Assembly (NCBI GenBank): GCA_026225475.1
Contig: JAMFSU010000146.1
Location: 1 to 61,179 of the forward strand
Direction: 5' to 3'
DNA from: Duganella sp.
Lineage (GTDB): Bacteria > Pseudomonadota > Gammaproteobacteria > Burkholderiales > Burkholderiaceae_D
DNA length: 61,179 nt
Shown piece by piece: positions 48,133 to 56,274 of this stretch. The notes below the pieces were generated by a model. It had not been told where the DNA came from. It ran no database searches and saw nothing but the letters and a program-made list of their open reading frames with translations. Every line of letters starts with the position of its first letter. Within the stretch, counting starts at the first letter, position 1. The position numbers were made by a program, and so were the translations under genes.

Positions 48133-48324
48133 GCTTCCCCCGCCGAATGTCGGCAAATGGCCGTGTTTTTGTGAAGCGCTTGCCTGAAATAGTAAAAACG
48201 CAGTGCTGTGAAAAGCATTTACTGTGCCATGCAACAGTCTTCCTGTGCGCTGACATGTTGCATGTGGCGTGGTAGGGGCATGCGACTCAGGCTGCGTCGC
48301 AGTAGGTTTCCATGGGGGATCTAT

Positions 48325-48336
48325 TTTGTCGACAAT
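48325..48336. promoter_or_regulatory. GntR-type operator copy B
   Basis: TTTGTCGACAAT: perfect 10-base core TTGTCGACAA. It starts the 51-bp module shared with the gntR upstream region and lies 250 bases before the binding-protein start. Confidence 0.7.
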
Positions 48337-48376
48337 ATAAAAAATCATTTGCAACAATTTGGTGCCAATTTGCACC
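48326..48376. promoter_or_regulatory. 51-bp cis-regulatory module, copy 1
   Basis: This stretch aligns without gaps to 53182-53232, with 42 of 51 positions identical. Blocks in order: TTGTCGACAATA, an A-rich stretch, (C/G)ACAATTTGGTG, and TTTGCACC. The last two parts form an inverted repeat TTTGGTG ... TGCACC. Both copies lie upstream of minus-strand genes with the palindrome nearer the gene. Confidence 0.75.
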
Positions 48377-48477
48377 TCTCTAGAATATTTTTGCACTAAA
48401 AAAATATGCAGGTATTGCTACAGGCCCTGTATTTCGTGCGGTTATCACCTCTTATTTAAGGAGCAGTCGTTCTTTAT

Positions 48478-48489
48478 ATTGTTGACAAT
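48478..48489. promoter_or_regulatory. GntR-type operator copy C
   Basis: ATTGTTGACAAT, the exact reverse complement of copy A. It lies 361 bases before the Tsx-like start and 402 bases before the binding-protein start, so either promoter could be its target. Confidence 0.65.
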
Positions 48490-48849
48490 GAGATGGCTGA
48501 GAGTCGATGGCAGGCTCTGCTGTTTTGGGATTTCCTGCGCATTGGCGTTTGCTTGATGCTGCAGGGCGCGTGCGCGCAGGCGCTGCAAGATCGGTGCTGC
48601 ATTTAGATGGCAATTGCCAACAATGCTGTCGACATCAGCGGATTCTCTATTTTTAATGCTGGCACGGGGTTTGCATTATCGAACCCGGCGGATTGCGCTA
48701 CGGCGGTTGTCGTTAGCAATATGACCGGCCTTGTTTGACATGGGTGAGCAAATGAAGGTGCACGCAGCTGCGGGGAAAATGTTGGACGTCAGCTTGCGTG
48801 CAGGGAGCCGGATTTAATTTTTCGTTAAATGTAAAAAAGGGAGAAACGT

Positions 48850-49689
48850 ATGAAGAAGAATGCAATGGGGAAGTGCCTGACAATGGCGGCGCTGGCGGCT
48901 GCGGCTTGTGGCGGTATGTCGGCACATGCGGCTGACTGGTCCGATACGTCGATCGGCTACCGTTACGGTACCCAGTTCGCCGAGCCGTACAACGGCAAAG
49001 ACATCACCAAGAACATCATCAATTTCACACATGCCAGCGGTTATAAATATGGCACCAATTATCTGAACGTTGACTTGCTGCAATCGGATGCGACTGACGG
49101 CAATGCGCAAGAAGCCTACATCGTTTATCGCAATACCCTCGACATCGGTAAGATCACCGGCAAGGACTTGTCGTTCGGTCCTGCACGCGGCGCTGGCTTT
49201 ACCCTCGGCTTTGACTGGAATACCAAGAATGACGCCGGCTACGGTTCGCGCAAGCGTATGTATGTTGCTGGTCCGACGCTGATGATGGATGTCCCAGGTT
49301 TTCTTAATTTGAGCGTACTGGCACTGTGGGAAAGCAACGACGCATTGCAGAGCGATGGCGTCACGCGTACTGGCCGTTATGAATATAAAACGCATCCAAT
49401 GTTCAATGCCGCCTGGGGCATTCCATTTGGTACCAGCGGTTTTGCATTTGAAGGCTACCTGAACTGGATCGCAGCCAAGGGCACCAATGAATTTGGTGGA
49501 GGCACTGCGCCGGAAATCAATTTCGATGGTCAGATCATGTATGACCTGGGCAGCACTATCGGTATGGGCAAGAATACTTTCCGTGTCGGTCTGGAATATC
49601 AATACTGGCGCAACAAGTTCGGCAATCCATCGACTGTTCCTGGCTCGACTGCCAAGACACCGATGATCCGCGCTGAATATCACTTCTAA
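48850..49689 (+). CDS. Tsx-like nucleoside-specific outer-membrane channel
   Basis: A 279-residue precursor with a signal peptide (cleavage after AHA, about residue 27) and an outer-membrane beta-barrel ending in IRAEYHF with the required aromatic. It resembles the nucleoside-specific channel family: WSDTSIGYRYGTQFAEPYN near the N-terminus, a region with FGPARGAGFTLGFDWNTKN, and FRVGLEYQYWRNKFGN near the end. It would carry purines or nucleosides across the outer membrane for the two ABC systems. The ribosome site GGGAGAA precedes the ATG. Confidence 0.85.
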   Translation: MKKNAMGKCLTMAALAAAACGGMSAHAADWSDTSIGYRYGTQFAEPYNGKDITKNIINFTHASGYKYGTNYLNVDLLQSDATDGNAQEAYIVYRNTLDIGKITGKDLSFGPARGAGFTLGFDWNTKNDAGYGSRKRMYVAGPTLMMDVPGFLNLSVLALWESNDALQSDGVTRTGRYEYKTHPMFNAAWGIPFGTSGFAFEGYLNWIAAKGTNEFGGGTAPEINFDGQIMYDLGSTIGMGKNTFRVGLEYQYWRNKFGNPSTVPGSTAKTPMIRAEYHF

Positions 49690-49761
49690 GTCGTTTCAGG
49701 CGCATCCGCGTGGCGTCCCTCCGGATGTGTCCTGACTGATGGCCCGCCATCAGCATTTATG

Positions 49762-49790
49762 TGCCGGGTCATTGACCCGGCATTTTTTAT
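49762..49790 (+). terminator. Terminator of the Tsx-like gene
   Basis: Stem TGCCGGGTC / GACCCGGCA with a three-base loop followed by TTTTTT. Confidence 0.93.
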
Positions 49791-49847
49791 GGCAAGCGGG
49801 ATGGCATTGGATTTCAATGTTCGGTATTGACGGGAAATGGGTAAATT

Positions 49848-49859
49848 TTTGTCAACAAA
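49848..49859. promoter_or_regulatory. GntR-type operator copy D
   Basis: TTTGTCAACAAA, with core TTGTCAACAA. The weakest match to the consensus by flanks. It is followed, 32 bases after the core start, by TTTGGTG as in the two module copies. Confidence 0.5.
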
Positions 49860-50013
49860 GTTCTTTGTGGTTTGTGATGATTTGGTGCTGTTCCTGCACC
49901 GATTCAGGCGGGCTGCACTAAAACAGGTTTGCCATTATCGCGTTGCAGGCCAGTTGGCGTAAGGCGTACATCGCTAGCGGGAAAAATGAAAGTTGGGTTA
50001 CAGTGACAGAAAA

Positions 50014-50025
50014 ATTGTCGACAAT
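50014..50025. promoter_or_regulatory. GntR-type operator copy E (puuD)
   Basis: ATTGTCGACAAT, perfect palindrome, 84 bases before the puuD ATG. Confidence 0.72.
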
Positions 50026-50108
50026 GTCAATCTAAAATCGGTCGGCGCAACTTGGTTGTGGCGACAATGGTATAAACAATTTATTCGTGAATTTATAAGC
50101 GGGGCGTA

Positions 50109-51323
50109 ATGGAAGCATACCTCTTTGACTGGCTCAATCTCTTGTTGCGCTGGCTGCATGTGATCACCGCGATTGCCTGGATAGGCTCATCGTTTTACTT
50201 CGTCTGGCTTGATAACAGCCTGACCAAGCCAGAAGACCCCGAGTTGCTGCAAAAGGGCGTCGGCGGTGAGTTGTGGGCGGTGCATGGCGGCGGTTTTTAC
50301 AATCCGCAAAAATACCTGCTGGCACCCAAGACCTTGCCGCAGAATCTGCACTGGTTCTTCTGGGAGTCGTATAGCACCTGGCTGTCGGGGTTTGCCTTGT
50401 TTTCGGTGCTGTATCTGTTCAACGCCGGTACCTTCCTGGTCGACAAGCATGTGCTGGACATGACCGCGACGACCGCTGTGTTTGCGGCACTGGCCTATCT
50501 GGTGGCCGGCTGGCTGGTCTATGACGGAATTTGCCGGGTGTTTGGCGACAAACCGGGCGGCGACCGGGTGGTTGGCGTGCTGGTGACCTTATATGTGATC
50601 GCGGCGGTGTGGGCGGCTTGTCATGTGTTTTCCGGACGCGCGGCGTTCTTGATGACCGGGGCATCGCTGGCCACCGTGATGAGTGCCAATGTCTTGTTCT
50701 GGATCATTCCCGGCCAACGCAAGATGGTAGCGTCGATGCGGGCCGGCCAGAGCCCGGATCCGATTCACGGCAAACGCGGCAAGCAGCGCAGCGTGCACAA
50801 CACTTACTTCACCTTGCCGGTGATCTTTGCGATGCTGTCGAATCACTACAGCATGACTTACAGTGCCGGCAACAATTGGGTCGTGCTGTTGCTGATCATG
50901 TTTGCCGGTGTCTTGATCCGGCAATTCTTCGTGCTCAAGCACAAGGGCATCTTCAACTGGAAACTGCCGCTGGCGGCGGTGGTGATTTTGGCTGGGGTGG
51001 CCTTCTGGATCGTGCCGAAGTCCTTGTTGCAGCCAGCGCCTGCGGCGATTGCTGCAGCTCCGGAGGCGGTGAGCTTTACCCAGGTGCAGCAAGTGGTCGA
51101 AACCCGCTGCATACAATGTCACTCAGCCAAGCCGACACTGATGCCGGAGCCGGGCAAGGGCATTTTGCTCGACAGCAAGGAGGGCATTTTGCAGCATGCT
51201 CAATTGATCTATCAGCAAGCAGTCGTGCAAAAGGCCATGCCCTTGGGCAATATGACTAACATCACTGACGACGAGCGGGGATTGCTGGGAAAATGGTTTG
51301 TGCAAGGTGCCAAGGGCGAATAA
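50109..51323 (+). CDS. puuD: Urate hydroxylase PuuD, membrane form with cytochrome c domain
   Basis: Oxidises urate to 5-hydroxyisourate at the inner membrane. The 404-residue protein starts with membrane helices (LLRWLHVITAIAWIGSSFYF) and has about eight in all (residues 1-305). The C-terminal third is a cytochrome c domain with CIQCH at 334-338 and a candidate Met ligand in AMPLGNMT. In this family electrons are passed to the respiratory chain rather than to O2 to make peroxide. 5-hydroxyisourate hydrolase and OHCU decarboxylase genes are not in the window. Operator E and a possible -10 precede it. Confidence 0.93.
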   Translation: MEAYLFDWLNLLLRWLHVITAIAWIGSSFYFVWLDNSLTKPEDPELLQKGVGGELWAVHGGGFYNPQKYLLAPKTLPQNLHWFFWESYSTWLSGFALFSVLYLFNAGTFLVDKHVLDMTATTAVFAALAYLVAGWLVYDGICRVFGDKPGGDRVVGVLVTLYVIAAVWAACHVFSGRAAFLMTGASLATVMSANVLFWIIPGQRKMVASMRAGQSPDPIHGKRGKQRSVHNTYFTLPVIFAMLSNHYSMTYSAGNNWVVLLLIMFAGVLIRQFFVLKHKGIFNWKLPLAAVVILAGVAFWIVPKSLLQPAPAAIAAAPEAVSFTQVQQVVETRCIQCHSAKPTLMPEPGKGILLDSKEGILQHAQLIYQQAVVQKAMPLGNMTNITDDERGLLGKWFVQGAKGE

Positions 51324-51347
51324 ACAAGGCGACGCAGGATGAAAAGC

Positions 51348-51377
51348 AAAAAAGGCTGAGTCGACTCAGCCTTTTTT
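51348..51377. terminator. Bidirectional terminator puuD / puuE
   Basis: A perfect 30-base palindrome: AAAAAAGGCTGAGTC and GACTCAGCCTTTTTT. It separates two convergent genes, working in both directions. Confidence 0.93.
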
Positions 51378-51405
51378 CATGTCCTGCTCAAGCTTGCCGC
51401 TGTGT

Positions 51406-52341
51406 TCAGGGCCGTGCTTGATACGGATGTTGCTGGCGCCAGTGCTCGGCGATGTCGAGGCGGCGGCAGATCCAGACCCGTTCATGCGATTGGATATAGT
51501 CGAGGAAGCGCTGCAAGGCGATGAAGCGGCCGGGCCGGCCGAGCAGGCGGCAATGCATGCCGATCGACAGCATCTTGGGCGCCTCTTCGCCTTCCTGATA
51601 CAGCACATCGAAGCTGTCCTTGAGGTACTGGAAGAATTGCTCGCCGGTATTGAAGCCTTGTGGCGAAGCAAAGCGCATGTCATTGCTGTCGAGTGTGTAT
51701 GGCACGATCAGATGCGGCTGCTCGCTGCCATCGGCTAAGGCTACCTTGGTCCAGAATGGCAGATCGTCGCCGTAGTAATCGGAATCGTAAGTGAAGCCGC
51801 CGTGCTCAACCACCAATTGCCGTGTATTCGGCGAGTCGCGTCCGGTGTACCAGCCCTGCGGCGCCACGCCGGTCAGTTCGCGAAAAATCTGCACCGCCGC
51901 CTGCATGTGGGCGCGTTCGGTGTCGATGTCGACATTTTGATAATGAATCCAGCGCAAGCCGTGGCAGGCGATTTCGTGGCCCAGCTCCATAAACGCCTGG
52001 GTGACGTCAGGATTGCGCTGCAATGCCATGGCAACGCCGAACACGGTCAGCGGTAGTTGGCGGTTTTCAAACTCGCGCAGAATGCGCCAGACGCCGGCGC
52101 GCGAGCCGTATTCGTAGATCGATTCCATCGACAGATGGCGCGCCGGATAAGCCGCCGCACCGATGATCTCGGAGAGGAATTGCTCCGACGCCGGGTCGCC
52201 GTGCAGCACCGAATTTTCGCCGCCTTCCTCATAGTTGAGGACGAACTGGATGGCAATTTTGGCTCGTTCCGGCCAATTGGCATGTGGCACATTGCGGCCG
52301 TAGCCGATCAGGTCACGCGGGTATTGGTTTGCTTGTTGCAT
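51406..52341 (-). CDS. puuE: Allantoinase PuuE (polysaccharide-deacetylase family)
   Basis: Hydrolyses allantoin to allantoate. The 311-residue protein is of the non-metal-amidohydrolase type: it belongs to the polysaccharide deacetylase family, with LNYEEGGENSVLHGD and GHEIACHGLRWIHYQN. This family is the PuuE-type allantoinase of proteobacteria. It starts 36 bases after the gntR stop and is likely in the same transcript. The downstream enzyme for allantoate (allantoicase or amidohydrolase) is not found here. Confidence 0.93.
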   Translation of the reverse strand: MQQANQYPRDLIGYGRNVPHANWPERAKIAIQFVLNYEEGGENSVLHGDPASEQFLSEIIGAAAYPARHLSMESIYEYGSRAGVWRILREFENRQLPLTVFGVAMALQRNPDVTQAFMELGHEIACHGLRWIHYQNVDIDTERAHMQAAVQIFRELTGVAPQGWYTGRDSPNTRQLVVEHGGFTYDSDYYGDDLPFWTKVALADGSEQPHLIVPYTLDSNDMRFASPQGFNTGEQFFQYLKDSFDVLYQEGEEAPKMLSIGMHCRLLGRPGRFIALQRFLDYIQSHERVWICRRLDIAEHWRQQHPYQARP

Positions 52342-52377
52342 GTTTTTTTCTGTTTGTTGAATCAGCTGGCGCGCTGC

Positions 52378-53106
52378 TTATCCCTTCCCTAACACCGAAC
52401 GTAAATCGAAGTGATCGGTGTCGTCCGGACGGACGCGATCTTCGCACAAGTGCAAATGGTGTGCCATGTGCTGTTGTGCCAAGGTAATGTCGCCGCTTTC
52501 CAGCGCGGCCAATACCGTATCGTGTTCGTCGAACGAACAGGCATTGTGCCCCGGCGCTTCGGTTTTGGCGATCATTAGTGTGGTGCGCGAGACCAGTTTG
52601 CGTAAGGTATCAACCAGCAGCGTGTTGCCGGTCAGGTCCGCCAGTGCCAGATGGAACTGCGCCGAAAGCCGGATCCAGCGCGGCCGATCGCCGGTCAGAT
52701 AAGATTGCCGCTCTTCTTCAACCATCCTGCGCAGCCCGGCGATCTGGCGCGTGCTGGCTTCACGGCCGACCTTGTCGAGCACCGCATATTCGATGATGTT
52801 GCGCAGCTCGAACATGTCTTTCACCTCGGCATGCGAGGGGCTGGCAATGAAGGCGCCGCGATTGGCCTCGAGGTCAACCAGGCCTTCCGTGGCCAGGCGC
52901 GACAAGACTTTGCGCACGGTGTGGCGGGCAGTATCGTAAATTTGGCACAGGACCTGCTCAGTGAGCTTGGTACGCGGCGGCAGCCGGTGTTCCATGATGG
53001 CGTCGTAAATATCTTGATAGATACGTTCCTCGACGGCTGGTGATTGGTCGCGGACAGCTACCGGCGAGGCCGTGGAAATGCGGGAGGTCTTGGTGGTTTT
53101 GGTCAT
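52378..53106 (-). CDS. GntR-family regulator (FCD type), purine catabolism
   Basis: A 242-residue regulator. The N-terminal winged helix (about 30-95: IYQDIYDAIMEHRLPPRTKLTEQVLCQIYDTARHTVRKVLSRLATEGLVDLEANRGAFIA, in pieces) is followed by an FCD ligand-binding domain with metal-site candidates in SAQFHLALAD, FDEHDTVL and HMAHHLHLCEDR. It is the first gene of the operon with puuE. The operator F lies 75 bases before its start, so it probably represses itself and the whole island, with an intermediate of purine breakdown as inducer. The start at 53106 is an ATG; a GTG at 53160 extends it by 18 residues. Confidence 0.9.
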   Translation of the reverse strand: MTKTTKTSRISTASPVAVRDQSPAVEERIYQDIYDAIMEHRLPPRTKLTEQVLCQIYDTARHTVRKVLSRLATEGLVDLEANRGAFIASPSHAEVKDMFELRNIIEYAVLDKVGREASTRQIAGLRRMVEEERQSYLTGDRPRWIRLSAQFHLALADLTGNTLLVDTLRKLVSRTTLMIAKTEAPGHNACSFDEHDTVLAALESGDITLAQQHMAHHLHLCEDRVRPDDTDHFDLRSVLGKG

Positions 53107-53180
53107 GGCGCGCAAGTGGAGGATGACAGTAAGTTGTTGGTTCGCAAAAACAGTGAGCACGAGTCATACCGAGCGCAAAT

Positions 53181-53192
53181 ATTGTCGACAAT
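53181..53192. promoter_or_regulatory. GntR-type operator copy F (gntR-puuE)
   Basis: ATTGTCGACAAT, perfect palindrome, 75 bases before the gntR ATG. Likely autoregulatory. Confidence 0.75.
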
Positions 53193-53232
53193 AGCAAAAA
53201 CGATATGCGACAATTTGGTGAGATTTTGCACC
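53182..53232. promoter_or_regulatory. 51-bp cis-regulatory module, copy 2
   Basis: Ungapped 42/51 match to copy 1 at 48326-48376. The second part is here a longer inverted repeat: TTTGGTG and CACCAAA separated by eight bases. Confidence 0.75.
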
Positions 53233-53360
53233 AAAAATGACGCCGAATGCGCCACTTTGCAGCGTGTCATCAAGGTGCTCTCGCCTGTGTGAGGCAGTCC
53301 GCAGGGGGCGCCATCAAGCGCTCGCGGCGGCAAGCACGTTGGTATGCCTGGCTGCAATAA

Positions 53361-53372
53361 ATTGTCGACAAT
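53361..53372. promoter_or_regulatory. GntR-type operator copy G (M20 gene)
   Basis: ATTGTCGACAAT, perfect palindrome, 245 bases before the M20 start and well away from gntR. It suggests that the M20 gene has a separately regulated promoter. Confidence 0.7.
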
Positions 53373-53616
53373 AAGGAGAGTTTGTAGCATCAGTCATAGC
53401 GCCGCGAGTGTGAACATGGCTTTGCCATGCAAGAAGCGTACTTGGTCATGGGCGCACAATGGACTGTCAGGCGTAGACAAAGTTGCGGTTTGCTGTACCG
53501 ATATTGTTGCCAGCGCCGCCGATGGCGTTTGGAGGTATGCCGGGCGCGCTTGTTGCTGTATATTTTCCAGCCGGTTGCCGGATTGTTTTTTCAAGCTTAT
53601 TTTTACGGGTTATCTT

Positions 53617-54891
53617 ATGTCGTCTTCTAGCGGTTCGCGCGTTGCGTTTTCTCAACTGGTCACATCCTTTCTGGACGCCGAGCATCCGGCGCAAATACGT
53701 TTCCTGCAAGAACTGGTACGTGTGCCATCCGATAATCCCTCCGGCGATTGCGCTGCGCACGGCGAACGCGCGCGTGCCTTGTTGACGCAATTGGGTTTTG
53801 AGGTGGAGGTGCATGTGGTGCCGGCCGAGCTGGTCAAGGCCTATGGCATGCTGTCGGCGACCAATCTGATCGTGCGCAAGCGCTTCGGCAGCGGCGGCCC
53901 GACGATTGCGATGAATGCGCATGGTGACGTGGTGCCACCTGGCCAGGGCTGGAGCAAGGACCCCTACGGCGGCGAAATCGTTGAGGATGCCGAACATGGT
54001 CCGGTCATGTACGGCCGTGGTGTCGCGGTTTCCAAATCCGACTTTGCGACCTACACCTGGGCACTGCTGGCCTTGATCGCCGCTGAGAAGCAAGGCCTGC
54101 CGCTGAACGGCACGATCGAATTGCAATTCACTTACGATGAAGAGGCTGGCGGCGATATTGGCCCCAAATGGATACTCGATCAAGGCTTGAGCAAGCCCGA
54201 CTATGCCTTGTCAGCCGGCTTCGCCTACGGCATCACCTCGGCGCACAACGGTTGTTTGCATCTGGAAGTCACGGTCAAGGGCAAGCAGGCGCATGCCGCC
54301 ATGCCGCACACGGGGGTCGATGCGATCGAAGCTGCCAGCGGCATTCTGCAAGCCTTGTACGCCTATCGCGGCGTATTGGCGCAGAAGAAGTCCAAGGTGG
54401 ATGGTATCGATCACGCAACGATCAATGTCGGTTTGATCAAGGGCGGTATCAACACCAATGTGGTGCCTGATTTGGCGACCTTCCGCCTTGATCGGCGCAT
54501 GATTCCGGAAGAGGCAGGCTTTGATGCAGAAGGTGAATTGCGCCAGATCATCAACGGTGCTGCATCGGCATTTCCTGGTATTGAGGTCAGTGTGCAGCGG
54601 ATTTTGCTGGCAGAACCGTTGGCTGAGTTGCCAGGGGTGGAAAAACTGATTGATGCCTTCCGCCGCAATGCGGAAGCGGTACTGGGCGAACCGGTCAAGG
54701 CCCATGGCGTGCCGCTATATACCGATGCGCGTCATTACACCAAGCGTGGCATTCCAACGATTTTGTATGGAGCAGGTCCGCGTACCTTGATGGAAGCGCG
54801 CGGTCACAATTCAGATGAAAATCTGCGTCTGGACGATTTGCTCAAGGCCACCAAAGTGGTGACGCTGGCCTTGGGTGAGCTGTTGAACTAA
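53617..54891 (+). CDS. M20-family metallohydrolase (ArgE/DapE-like)
   Basis: A 424-residue dinuclear zinc hydrolase. Metal and catalytic residues are visible: His/Asp in MNAHGDVVPPG, Asp in AVSKSDFA, Glu-Glu in TYDEEAGGD, and His in GHNSDENLRL. KGKQAHAAMPHTGVDA is in the lid domain. It is closer to ArgE/DapE/ACY1 than to allantoate amidohydrolase. Its place beside purine genes and the operator G upstream suggest a ureide or N-acyl substrate in this pathway, which is inference. The open frame extends to 53344, but the extension is Cys-rich and unlike protein; ATG 53617 is the likely start, without a strong ribosome site. Confidence 0.85.
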   Translation: MSSSSGSRVAFSQLVTSFLDAEHPAQIRFLQELVRVPSDNPSGDCAAHGERARALLTQLGFEVEVHVVPAELVKAYGMLSATNLIVRKRFGSGGPTIAMNAHGDVVPPGQGWSKDPYGGEIVEDAEHGPVMYGRGVAVSKSDFATYTWALLALIAAEKQGLPLNGTIELQFTYDEEAGGDIGPKWILDQGLSKPDYALSAGFAYGITSAHNGCLHLEVTVKGKQAHAAMPHTGVDAIEAASGILQALYAYRGVLAQKKSKVDGIDHATINVGLIKGGINTNVVPDLATFRLDRRMIPEEAGFDAEGELRQIINGAASAFPGIEVSVQRILLAEPLAELPGVEKLIDAFRRNAEAVLGEPVKAHGVPLYTDARHYTKRGIPTILYGAGPRTLMEARGHNSDENLRLDDLLKATKVVTLALGELLN

Positions 54892-54905
54892 ACCGGCAAG
54901 CCAAT

Positions 54906-54948
54906 AAACAATGCGGCCCTGATCCGACGATCAGGGCCGCATTGTTTT
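54906..54948. terminator. Bidirectional terminator M20 gene / adenine deaminase
   Basis: A perfect 19-base stem (54906-54924 with 54929-54947; core ATGCGGCCCTGATC) and a CGAC loop, with A run before and T run after. The longest hairpin in the window. Confidence 0.95.
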
Positions 54949-54961
54949 AGGCCGCAGCGGT

Positions 54962-56035
<1,074 letters not shown>

Positions 56036-56055
56036 TTATGGACTAAAACAAGGGC

Positions 56056-56083
56056 GTATTTTCTCAGAAATGCGAGAAAATAC
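56056..56083. promoter_or_regulatory. Inverted repeat before the adenine deaminase gene
   Basis: Perfect 10-base arms GTATTTTCTC / GAGAAAATAC with an eight-base spacer, centred 43 bases before the start codon at 56026. It differs from the GntR-type operators and could be a repressor site or an mRNA leader hairpin. Confidence 0.6.
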
Positions 56084-56274
56084 CTGAAAACATGTTTAAT
56101 GCAAAAACTAAACCAGATCCGTGCTGACTAAGTTCGATAAGATAGCAGGGCTTGTGGCAAGATGACGGAAAAGGGGAAATGCATGTGGGATAGGCAACAA
56201 TGTAAAGATTTCTTGGAATCCATCGTCGTGTCATCAATGCATGCTCTAATGTTTTTCCAATAATGAGATCTGCG

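Larger units (their letters stand above)
48077..48849. promoter_or_regulatory. Large divergent regulatory region, NMT1 operon / Tsx-like gene
   Basis: No gene is seen in these 773 bases. It holds a structured leader (48097-48132), operator copies B (48325-48336) and C (48478-48489), the 51-bp shared module (48326-48376), and a strong stem (TGCACGCA with TGCGTGCA plus GCTG / CAGC, 48759-48802) shortly before the Tsx-like start. Several short open frames here have no protein-like character. Confidence 0.7.
49690..50108. promoter_or_regulatory. Regulatory region between the Tsx-like gene and puuD
   Basis: No gene is seen. It holds the Tsx terminator (49762-49790), operator copies D (49848-49859) and E (50014-50025), a degenerate third module copy with TTTGGTG and TGCACC after D (49849-49900), and a TATAAA at 50071-50076 that may be the -10 box of puuD. 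Confidence 0.65.
53107..53616. promoter_or_regulatory. Divergent region between gntR and the M20 gene
   Basis: Holds operator F with the second module copy (53182-53232) and operator G (53361-53372). Between G and the M20 start lie 244 bases with no gene that I recognise. A purine-rich AAGGAGAG follows G at 53373, but no start codon with a useful frame follows it. Confidence 0.65.

Noticed and set aside
48359..48556. Small open frame in the large intergenic region
   Set aside because: It overlaps operator C and the shared module, and is Cys-rich with no ribosome site.
49978..50108. Operator E as a -35 element of puuD
   Set aside because: The distance from TTGTCG to TAAAAT is only 12 bases and the TATAAA at 50071 is too far, so no promoter geometry fits.
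53344..53616. N-terminal extension of the M20 hydrolase
   Set aside because: The frame is open but the translation is rich in Cys, Trp and Arg, and it overlaps operator G; it is not homologous to any part of the family.
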